Origin: Agapanthus africanus
Lineage: Eukaryota > Streptophyta > Magnoliopsida > Asparagales > Amaryllidaceae
Reading direction: 5' to 3'
Assembly (NCBI GenBank): GCA_030015575.1
Contig: CM057346.1
Location: forward strand, 112,263,899 to 112,327,898
Length of the DNA stretch: 64,000 nucleotides
The notes below the pieces were generated by a model. It did not search any database and was not told the origin of the DNA. It saw nothing but the letters and a program-made list of their open reading frames with translations. Position numbers and translations under genes: made by a program. Shown piece after piece: positions 54,949 to 64,000 of this stretch; positions within the stretch are counted from its first letter, which is position 1, and each line of letters starts with the position of its first letter.

Positions 54949-55990
54949 CACTAGAGGAAAATGGATGTAATTTCGACGGGAAATTTTTTAAGATTTATTT
55001 CGACGACATATTCTTGTCGAAATAGACCAAAAAATTTGAACTTTTGTTGACTTCGGTCAACAATTTTTTCAACGGTTAAATTCCGTCGAAATATAGTTAA
55101 CCGAAGTCAACAAAATTTTCCCATGAGCTTCGGCCTCATTCTTCCCTTACTAAATTTTATTTTCTCCCATTTTTTCTTCCCTTTTGGCTTCTAAAATTTT
55201 TCAACCCCTATCCTCCTCTATCCTTCCTCAGCCACCCAAAAAACTTTATCGGCCACCCAAAAAATCTCCTCCGGCCTCCGATCAGCCCTCCACCTGCCTC
55301 CTCGGTCATTCAAGCCCCTTCGTCAACGATCGACGATCTCCCCCGGCCGCCTCCTAGACTCCTCCTCTCCGACGATCTCCCCCGGCCGCCTCCTAGACTT
55401 TTCTTCATCGAAGATCTACCTCGGCAGTTTCTTAGCCGCCTCCTCTCCAAGCATCTCCGGCCTCCGCCTCCGACGCCGGTGAGTTGGTTTATTAATTTAT
55501 TTAGGTTGTTTGAAATTTTGTTAAATTTAAGTAATTTTAGGATTAGGGTTAATTTTAGGAATAATTTTAGTGTAAGGGTTAATTTTAGGTTTAGAATAAG
55601 GATTAATTTTATGGTTAAGGTTACGGTTAATTTTATGCTCCGTGTTAGGGTTAATATTGGGGTTAGTGTTAGGGTTAATAATTTTGGGGTTAGGCTTAAT
55701 TAATTTTGGGGTTAGGTTTAGGGTTAATTTTGGGGTTAGTGTTAGGGTTAGGGTTAGGGTTAATTTTATGCTCCGTGTTAGGGTTAATATTGGGGTTAGT
55801 GTTAGGGTTAATAATTTTGGGGTTAGGCTTAATTAATTTTGGGGTTAGGTTTAGGGTTAATTTTGGGGTTAGTGTTAGGGTTAGGGTTAGGGTTAATTTT
55901 GGGGTTAGGGTTAGGGTTAATTTTAGGGATAGGGTTAAATTAATTTATTTGTTGAAAATTTTAGGTTTAGAGTTTGGGTTAGGTTGTTAA
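54949..55990 (+). mobile_element. CACTA transposon left end, truncated by the Angela element
   Basis: It begins CACTAGAGGAAAATGG, a CACTA terminus. Subterminal repeats of TTTCGACGG/CCGTCGAAA and GACTTCGGTCAAC occur in both orientations up to 55130, as usual in this superfamily. Then comes a CT-rich leader with repeated GACGATCTCCCCCGGCCGCC and a possible donor (GCCGGTGAGT), followed by an AGGGTTA-rich stretch. The element is cut by the LTR at 55991; its remainder, if present, is beyond the window. Confidence 0.6.
55500..55985 (+). repeat. degenerate TTAGGG/GGGTTA telomere-like repeat array
   Basis: About 480 bp made of GGGTTA units interspersed with ATTTT, including GTTAGGGTTAGGGTTAGGGT. A tandem duplication of 133 bp starts at ATGCTCCGTGTTAGGG (55635 and 55768). 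The open frames (VRVNFGVSVRVRVRV and similar) just read the repeat and are not proteins. Confidence 0.85.
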
Positions 55991-57992
55991 TGTTGGATAT
56001 ATATGCCCTAGAGGCCTTCATTGTATAGGATGTTAGAGATATGTATGTACATGATAATCTTGCTTGATATGATAGTACGCTATTTGGTTTGTTTTTATCT
56101 TAACGTGTGATATATTTTACTTTGTATTTATATACATGTTGATAAAGCCCATATGGTGTTTGCCTGACTACCGGCGTTGTGATGGCAGTCATACTTGTGG
56201 GAGCTGGATAGTCAATTGGCACATCCTTAAATGTCCCTGGTCGCAGGAGCATCGAGACTGGGTATCGATACTCCAGCGTAGACTAGTGTATACATATTTA
56301 GACCCTGACGAGGGGCGATGGATTGGTCCCGCAGCCATTGGTGATGTGCACCTAAGATTGTATACAGATGCTCACTGAGTGTGAGTACACCGGACAGGAC
56401 TCGCCGAGAACTGACTGGATGGTATTATACCTAACGTCAGATAGCAACTCTCAGGTGACATGTGTGCAGATAGTCTGTCGACTTGAGATCGTCATTTGTC
56501 TCATGTGAATTCCCACTGTACTTTGATTACTGCCCTACCACGGCTCAAAGGAGTCGTGCAAACAGGTTTTAGTTGGGTACAGTCCCGAGCCACATGGAGG
56601 CAGTGAGCGACTGTTAGGGATTCGTCTCTCCCGGTATAGGGAGTCGATATCGCACTGTGATCGGTTGGTCATTACCATAAGTCCCTGGCCAGGGTTGATT
56701 GAGAATTACTGGTGGACTGACCAGTAGATTCTCGGATGGTCTTGAGCCATACCGGCACGACTTGTACGGTTGTTAGGGGTCTGACGTTCACCACCTCCCT
56801 AGACCATACATGCGATACTCTCAGACGAACATACCGGACTGCACGGATATTGTCACGGACAGGCTCAGTAGGGGTTACGGACGAGTTCGCTCGTCGGCCT
56901 CCTTTTCGACACGTACCTGGGTTGCCGTTACGTACAGCTAGTGCCACTGATGGACTTGTGGTTAAACCCACTGCCAGCGTACTATCGAGTCTTTAGAGTC
57001 CCACACAGAGGGTTTTCCTGGATCAGGCGAGACGATGTAGATGTCGTATGGTCTTACGGCAGGATTTCGATCGCATTCGTGTACTAGCTACTCGAATGAC
57101 GATCGGACGGATAATACTGGTAGGTTTTGGTTTAAGCCGGATACTAGTATTGTAGTATTGGATTATACTGATCTCAGTGTATCCGTATTTTTCGGAATAC
57201 GGATACGGGTATGAAAATACGGAAAAATGGCATTCTTGTAAATTCACAAGATTGACATTCTAGAAGGAGACACCTCATTATTGTTTTATTCTTTTTCATT
57301 AAAGAATTAATGAGGTGGAAATTAGGAGGCATGGGTTGAAAAATGGTTATGTATTTGTTTATTTCTTTTGGAGCCACTATTCAAGCATGGTTGTAGATTA
57401 TATGATTTAATATACCATGGTTGAATTATTGGCAAAATACTTAACCATTCTCCCTTCTCATTTTTCTATCATTCTCATAAAAGCTTTCTCTCTCCTAGGT
57501 TTTTCTTCTCTCCTTCTTCCTTAAGCTCATACACTTGCATGTGTTGCAAAATAATGAGCTATGAGATCAACTAGTCCAAAACACATCCTTTCTACATCCA
57601 CTTAGTAATCTCTCCTAGCAAGTTAGATCACTAAGATATCTCATGGAGGTTGAAGCTTGATCATAGGCCCCTCGGGTGGATCCATCTTCGACGCAAAGGA
57701 GACCGGCAACCGAACTCTTCCAAAACCTAGAAGAAGCCAAAGGAAGGAGCTTGAACCAAGGAACAAGGAGCAACTTGAAGACCCGAAGGACTAGGAACGA
57801 GGGTATAACTCCTTTACATAGTATTTAGCTCTCTCTCTTAGTTTAGTTTTGTTAGTTAAGGTTTAATCAAGATCCTAAAGTGGGAAAAAGTTCATGATGC
57901 AAAGCAAAAACTAGTTTCTTTTGGTGTGAGAAAACCGTTTTTAAAGTATTCCGTCTCCCCACGACCCGTGGGGTGTGCATCATGGACTTACA
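55991..57992 (+). repeat. Angela 5' LTR
   Basis: 2002 bp from TGTTGGATATATATG to CATGGACTTACA. It is the same family as the solo LTR 19092-21185, which shares the GTCGTGCAAACAGGTTTTAG-like, CGTACAGCTAGTGCCACTGA-like and AGAGTCCCACACA blocks. Confidence 0.88.
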
Positions 57993-58008
57993 CCGGTATC
58001 AGAGCCAT
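57993..58008 (+). promoter_or_regulatory. Angela primer-binding site
   Basis: CCGGTATCAGAGCC directly follows the LTR end. It matches the initiator-methionine tRNA complement (TGGTATCAGAGC) apart from the first bases. Confidence 0.8.
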
Positions 58009-60054
58009 ATTAAATCTTATCTAACTTGTTAGCAAAGTGTTAGAAATTCGATCTCCGGAAAAACCCGAAAATCACATCCAAAAAGCCATGTTTCTGTCGA
58101 TTTTAAAAACTGCTCTAAATTTTTTTCCATAGAGCTTAAAAATTCGTGCAGGCTTTTTTAAGAACACAGAAAAAATTTGGAGCTGTGAATCGGTTAGACC
58201 GCCGCGGATCCGTGGCAGAACCATGCGTATCCACGGCCGAGTCGACTCCGATTCCCTCCAAACTTTTTCTGTTATTCTTATATTCTGGAATTGTGAATTT
58301 TGGGATATTTTGTTTCTGCCCAGATATTTTGTGTACTGTATTAAACTGAGGGTAGATTCAAAATTGTTTAATCGATCGAAATTCTAGTTGCTTTAGCTAA
58401 TCGGTTCTTCTGTAATGTTATGTGTGTTTTGAAACGTCTGCTAATCGCTATACGACGATTAGTGGGGGTTGCACACATCTGTAATGGTTGGTTTGTATAT
58501 ATGAATGTTATTGGATTGTCGATGATGAATAGCCGGGGGATGTGAGACGAGTGTTTTCTTTTCTTTCATTCAATATAATTTGTGAAATTGATGTAATATT
58601 ATTTTTGCGGGGCACATCCGGGATGAGGTTGTAGCCACCATTGTATTATTTCTTTTACTGTTTTTGCTCCTAGCATAGACCCAAGGAGGGGTGCACAAAC
58701 TACCGGGTATTTTGAAGTGCTTAGTGGCCTACTCACGTTGTTGAGGGAGACTGCTTCACTTCTGGTACTTGGCGGGTAGTTTGCCGCACCTGTAGGGGTC
58801 TAGGGTGGGGTTTTGGCTATTCATCACGACCGTGGAACCCGTCCTTCATTATGGGCTTAAACGAAGTGCGGAATTCCTAGTATATCCAATATGTTCATCT
58901 GTGATCTGGAATGCTTATTATTGCGTGCGATGAATGGATATATCTATATATGATATTTATTAGACGTTGCTTATGTTTTACACCTGCGCTAGTCCAGCCC
59001 CCGTTCTGTCGTTAGTTAAGTAACCTAACGGGTGATAACGGGGGCCAGTGGCGAATGCGGATGGCATAAGCGTACGTTGTATTTTCGTTGTTTTCTACAA
59101 TGGTAGGATTAAATGATGGGACAACATTAATTCATTAATGCAAAGAAAATAAACCTAAACTAAATCGTTGGAACAATTTCAAAACCATTCGGTTTTCTTC
59201 AAAAAGCAAATTTTAAACGCGGAGCTTAAACCACTCCTTTTAAAAAGCTATCTTGGTTCCTTCGATCATATCAAGTTCACTACGTTAACGGTTTTGCCAA
59301 AAACCAGCCGTAACCCTCCGCCGTTTCAAATAAACAACACATCGTATTCATGCTATGTTTGTTGGCCTACGTCAAGGCATAGTGTATGGTGGCAATGTGT
59401 TGCTTATTTGTTGCATAGATAGATGCATTAGTTTAGGACAGTCGTACAGCCTTGTTGGCCTACGTCAAGGGCGAGTACGGATGGATCTAAATTAATCAGG
59501 ACAACGACGGGTAGAACTTAACTTGCATCTTATGATTTGTTGGCCTACATCAAGGTCATAAGAGCTGGGGTAAAAATCACATCGGGAGTTTCAAACATAA
59601 AGGAAACTTGCAGATTTAGCATACCTTCTGGAGTGTGGTGACTAGAGTGGCTTCCATCTAGGGCATCATGCGATGATAGTTGGATCCCGATCCCACTGAT
59701 GAGTAGGATTACTCTCGGGAAATTTTCTCACTTAATAATCAATGCTATAAACTAAGTAGGTGTCTAGAAAGGTGTTAGTGGGGCTACGCCTCCAGGGAAA
59801 AGAGGTTATTTAATTAAGGAACTTCGCGAAAGCGTTGGAAAACCTCCCTCGAAGTACCAACACTGGCCTGGCTGAAAGGTTTAGCAAGTATTGTGACGTG
59901 TGATTAAATCCTGACTAATTCTTCTTTTAGGGTTTGAAGAAGGATTTGAGGAAACAGTGGGAGCCATCCTATTTAGATAAACTAATAAACTAATCTAAAC
60001 TTGCAAGAGTATATGCTGAGTGTTTCTTTTCTCTCTCTCTCTCTGGCAGCTACC
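58009..60054 (+). other. Angela untranslated leader
   Basis: About 2 kb without a long open frame. It contains GTTGGCCTACGTCAAGG three times (about 59360-59550). A stretch near 58990-59040 (CGTTCTGTCGTTAGTTAAGT) weakly resembles 36855-36900. Confidence 0.6.
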
Positions 60055-60870
60055 ATGACAGGACTAAAACTATTACTTGAAAAAAATACACTGACCGGGC
60101 CAAACTATAAAGATTGGCTAAGGAACGTCAACATTGCACTGACTTATGACAAAGTTGCATATGTTACCACCGCTGTTCCTCCCCCTATCCTGGGACCAGA
60201 TTCCTCAGTTGCGGACAAGGAGGTTCGCAAAACCTGGGATCTAGACTGTGAGAGAGCTAAGTGTATCGTGCTGGCGTCCATGAACAATGAACTCCAGAAA
60301 CAGCACGAGAACATGGATATTATGTCCATCTTTCTCCATTGCAAGGATATGTATGGAGAGCACTCCCGTATCGGGAGGTACGAGACCTGAAGGAAACTGT
60401 TCCAGATGAGGTTAGCTCCAGGATCACCTGTAGGAGAGCATGTCCTGAAAATGATCAGCCTCATTGAGGAACTCGCAAACCTGGGATGCGTGCTAGAGAA
60501 TGAGTTGTACATTGACTTGATTTTGCAGTCCCTTCCCCACACCTTCTCTCAGTTCATGCTGAACTTCAACATGCACGAAATGGAAGCTGATCTTCCAAAG
60601 CTCCTCAACATCTGAGGGTAGCAGAGACCTCCTTGAAAAAGGAGAAGACCCCCGTTCTGTATGTTGGCCAATCATCCTCTTCTAAATCTAAAGCGAAAGC
60701 TAAAGGGAAGAAGAAGATGAAAGCCACCAAATCGAAAGGCGGGGTTAAGAAGGTGCAGGGAACGAACAAGGCAGGAACGGTGAAGGCAGATAAGAACGAA
60801 TGCTACTATTGTCACAAGCAAGGGCACTCGAAGAAGGATTGCATGGCTTTCAAAGCCAAGGACACGAAGC
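60055..60870 (+). pseudogene. Angela Gag, broken
   Basis: It starts MTGLKLLLEKNTLTGPNYKD, the usual Copia Gag N-terminus (the LTG-NY--W motif), and runs through LASMNNELQKQHENMD. A TGA at 60388 interrupts RYET-RKLF; the frame resumes unchanged to about 60612, where one base is missing (LLNI). It then continues in the frame starting at 60633, with a lysine-rich linker and the knuckle CYYCHKQGHSKKDC (CX2CX4HX4C). The TGA fits a CGA-to-TGA change. Confidence 0.85.
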
Positions 60871-63800
60871 AAGCTGCTGCTTCTGTTTCAGGTGTGTTTG
60901 TAATCGAAAATTGTCTTTCAGTAAACTCTACATCATGGGTACTTGATACCGATTCTGGTTCTCACATCTGTAATTCTTTGCAGGCTCTGAGAAACCTTAG
61001 AGTACTGAAAACAGGTGATATGACTCTCCGGATGGGCAATGGAATGCACGTAGATGCTATTGCAATAGGGGAATATCACCTGGGGTTGACTGGTGGGCAC
61101 ATTTTGGTGTTGTACAGCTATTTTTGTATTCCCAGTATGCTGTGTAATATTATATCAGTATCTTTATTATCTAATGAAGGATATAATTTTGCGCTTGAAA
61201 GAAATGTCATGAACATTCTCCTAAATCAAGAAATGATTGGGTTTGGCACACTAGAAAACGGCATATACATACTTAATCAACCTCAAGTTTTCAATATTCA
61301 AAACACGCTTAAAAGGAAGGCTCCAGATTCAAACCAAGCCTTCCTATGGCACTGTAGACTTGGTCATATAATTGAAACAAGGTTGACTAAGTTACATAAA
61401 GATGGATATTTAGATCCGTTTGAATATTCATCATATGCAACTTGTCAATCATGTATCAAAGGAAAAATGACCAAATCTCCGTTCACCGGACACGGAGAAA
61501 GAGCCACAGAACTCTTGGGACTTGTACACAGTGATGTATGTGGTCCAATGTTTACACATGCACGAAGCGGTCACTCCTACTTCATCACTTTTACTGATGA
61601 CTTCTCTAGGTATGAACATGTGTTTTTAATGAAGTATAAATCCGAGGCTTTTGAGAAGTTTAAGGAGTATAAAAATGAAGTGGAGAAACAGACCGGTAAA
61701 AGCATCAAGACACTTCGATCTGATTGAGGTGGAGAATACTTAAGTACCAGTTTCCTTGAATGCTTAAAAGAGAATGGAATTCTCTCTCAGCTTACTCCAC
61801 CTTATACACCTCAGCATAATGGTGTATCAGAAAAGAGGAACCGCACGCTACTGGACATGGTGCGTTCAATGATGAGTAGTGCTGAGTTGCCACTTTCCTT
61901 CTGGGGTTTTGCGCTAGAATCAGCAGCATACCTATTGAATAGAGTTCCGACTAAGTCTGTGCCTACCACTCCATATGAAATGTGGAGCGGGAAGAGACCA
62001 TGTCTCAAGTATATCAAGATATGGGGGTGTCCGGCATTTGTTAAAAAGCATAATCCGGACAAGTTCGAGGCATGATCGGTTTTGTGCAAGTTTGTGGGAT
62101 ACCCCAAGCATTCAAGGGGATATATCGTCTACCACACTAAAGAACAAAAGGTGTTTGTCGCTCGCCATATTGTCTTCTTAGAGAGCGAATTTCTTGCAAA
62201 AGAAATTAGTGGGAGTGGAAGAAATTCCAGAACCTCAAACTACTGCCGAGGACTTAGTAGAACCTCAGGTTTCAATAGAGCTCGACGAACCAACGCCACT
62301 CCGCAGATCTAGTAGGCTTTCTCGTCCTCCTGAAAAATACTATGGGTTTCTTATAGATGGGGATCAAGAGAATTGCATCATCGATGATGATGAGCCTACT
62401 AATTTTCAGCAGGCTATCACGAGTAAAGACTCGGTGAAGTGGCAGGATGCTATGAGATCCGAAATGAAATCCATGTCCACCAATAAAGTATGGACTTTAG
62501 AAGTTGCTCCTCCTGAGGTGAAACCAGTTGGATGCAAATGGATCTTCAAAAAGAAGATTGGTGCATTTGGACAAGTGGAAACCTACAAAGCTAGACTCGT
62601 TGCAAAAGGTTTTCGTCAAAGACCAGGATTGGATTATGATGAAAGCTTTTCACCGGTAGCTATGCTTAAATCCATTCGGATCCTGCTTGCCATTGCTGCG
62701 TTCCATGACTATGAAATCTGGCAGATGGACGTAAAAACAGTTTTTCTAAATGGACATTTAGAAGAAAGTGTTTATATGGATCAACCAGAAGGTTTCTTAG
62801 ACAGTGGGAGCAGCGGAAAGGTGTGCAAGTTGCTTAAATCCATTTATGGATTAAAACAAGCATCGCGGATTGGAACATCTGCTTTAATGAGACGGTCAAA
62901 GAATTTGACTTTATCAAAAATGTAGATGAACCATGCATTTATAGGAAGATTGTAGAAGGTGCAGTAGTCTTCCTCGTTTTGTACGTCGACGACATAAAAC
63001 TGATAAGGAATGATGTCCCTATGCTACAATCAGTAAAGCTCTTCTTGTCACAGAAATTCTCCATGAAAGACTTGGGAGATGCATCATATATTCTGGGTAT
63101 TAAGATTTATCGTGATAGATCCAAAAGGATGTTGGGACTTTCACAGTCCGGGTATATTGACACTATACTAAAGAGATTTAGTATGGAAGATTCCAAACGC
63201 GGTAATTTACCCGCTTGTCATGGGATCACCCTCTCCAAAGAGATGTCTCCAAAGACTGATGAAGATAGGGCTCGCATGGGCATTATACCCTACTCTTCGG
63301 CAGTAGGATCCATAATGTATGCGATGTTATGTACCAGACCAGATATAGTTTACGCACTTAGTGTGGTAAGCAGGTATCAGTCTGACCCAAGTGAGAAGTA
63401 TTGGATAGTGGTAAAGAACATTCTCAAGTACCTGAGAAGAACTAAGGAGATGTTCTTGGTTTATGGTAATGGGGACCTGCAGGTCGAGGCCTTTACCGAC
63501 TCCAGCTTCCAAAGTGACAAAGATAACTCTAAATCCTTTTCGGGTTTTGTGTTTACCCTCAATGGAGGGGCGGTATGTTGGAGGAGTTCTAAACAGGATA
63601 CCGTCGCAGATTCAACTATGGAGGCCGAGTATATAGCTGCTAACGATGCCGCGAAAGAAGCTGTCTGGATGAAAAAGTTCATCTCTGAACTTCAGGTGGT
63701 TCCGTCCATTGCCAATCCAATACCTTTGTATTGTGATAACAATGGGGTTGTAGCATTAGCGAAGGAACCAAGGTCCCATCAGAAATCCAGGCATATCTTG

Positions 63801-63968
63801 AGGCGGTATCACCTGATCAGGGAGATCGTGGATCGCCGGGAGATCGAGGTGCGGAGAGTGGACACAAAAGACAACACGGCAGATCCATTCACCAAGGCCA
63901 TCCCTCAAGTCCAGTTCGAGAGGCTATTTGAGATGTTGGGCATGCGGTACGCCAGCAACTGGATCTAG
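60871..63968 (+). pseudogene. Angela Pol: protease, integrase, RT, RNase H, broken
   Basis: Protease region: WVLDTDSGSHICNSL (about 60938). Integrase: WHCRLGHI plus CQSCIKGK (zinc finger) and HSDVCGP/FTDDFSRY of the catalytic core, with a TGA at 61725 in place of the R of SD-GGEY. Another TGA lies at 62073 and a frameshift near 62200. RT: YKARLVAKGFRQRPGLDYDE and WQMDVKTVFLNGHLEESVYM, a 2-nt loss near 62870, then YVDDIKLIRND at about 62980. RNase H: EAFTDSSFQSD and DSTMEAEYIAANDAAKEAVW, the end KSRHILRRYHLIREIVDRRE and ADPFTKAIPQ, stop at 63966-63968. Domain order (PR-INT-RT-RH) is that of Copia. The YVDD box is intact. Confidence 0.9.
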
Positions 63969-64000
63969 TGCAGACAGTGGGTACTCATTGCGCCAATTAC

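Larger units (their letters stand above)
55991..64000 (+). mobile_element. Ty1/Copia Angela/BARE-like retrotransposon, 3' end outside the window
   Basis: The 5' LTR is 55991-57992, then a primer-binding site, a leader of about 2 kb, gag from 60055 and pol ending at 63968. The target side on the left is GTTAA (55986-55990); the matching copy should follow the 3' LTR beyond the window. The LTR start TGTTGGATATATATGCCCTA with GAGGC and the Gag/pol style match the Angela/BARE lineage. It inserted into the CACTA element. Gag-pol has three in-frame stops and three frameshifts, so it cannot move on its own. Confidence 0.88.

Noticed and set aside
55479-55990. Overlapping open frames rich in V, R, N and G that look like a repetitive protein
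   Set aside because: They translate the TTAGGG-like repeat in all frames and have no start context or homology; the repeat explains them.
1-64000. CRISPR arrays, bacterial operons or tRNA/rRNA genes
   Set aside because: The window is plant nuclear DNA; tandem repeats seen lack the spacer pattern, and no tRNA or rRNA sequence was recognised.

Overview
The window is nuclear DNA of a flowering plant. It has spliced genes with GT-AG introns, AT-rich non-coding DNA and plant-type transposable elements (Copia, Gypsy-like, hAT, Mutator-like, CACTA and RTE LINE sequences). Genes are few: about five loci, two of them not recognised, while transposable-element (TE) sequence takes up well over half of the window. 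I cannot name the species. The TTAGGG-type repeats inside a CACTA fragment are too degenerate to use for taxonomy.

Layout. (1) 1-16650: 3' exons of an unrecognised plus-strand gene. Its last intron is about 15.6 kb and holds a three-level nest: a hAT transposon (3946-16381) interrupted by a minus-strand Copia element (4570-13692), which is interrupted by a non-autonomous LTR retrotransposon (5386-10416). Each insertion has a readable target-site duplication (TSD). (2) 17714-18497: candidate minus-strand exons of a second unrecognised gene, possibly decayed, then an RTE-LINE scrap and a solo LTR (19092-21185). (3) 24296-25683: a minus-strand gene for a small NFD6-like mitochondrial protein, with two possible C-termini. 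(4) 27615-46364: a fibrillin/PAP-family plastid protein gene (FBN6/PAP8-like). Its 66-nt second exon and 100-nt third exon are separated by an 18-kb intron. That intron holds an RTE LINE split by a palindromic Gypsy-type LTR element, a Pack-MULE-like element, inverted Copia LTR copies, a MULE-type MITE with a perfect 9-bp TSD, and a LINE stub with a 17-bp TSD. (5) 51790-52233: a small two-exon PHD/RING-type zinc-finger gene. (6) 54949-64000: a CACTA left end carrying telomere-like repeats, cut by an Angela/BARE-type Copia element whose 3' LTR lies beyond the window.

How it fits together. The host exons join in frame across the TE-filled introns, so the host genes appear intact while most of the TEs are broken. 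TE order can be read from nesting: hAT, then Copia, then non-autonomous LTR element; LINE, then Gypsy LTR; CACTA, then Angela. Many lesions in the Angela element fit CGA-to-TGA changes, as expected from decay of methylated cytosines. I see no complete unknown multi-gene system. The most notable items are the precisely dated nests, the two giant introns, the dual-ended NFD6-like gene, the in-frame 99-nt intron of the zinc-finger gene, and the palindromic LTR structures.
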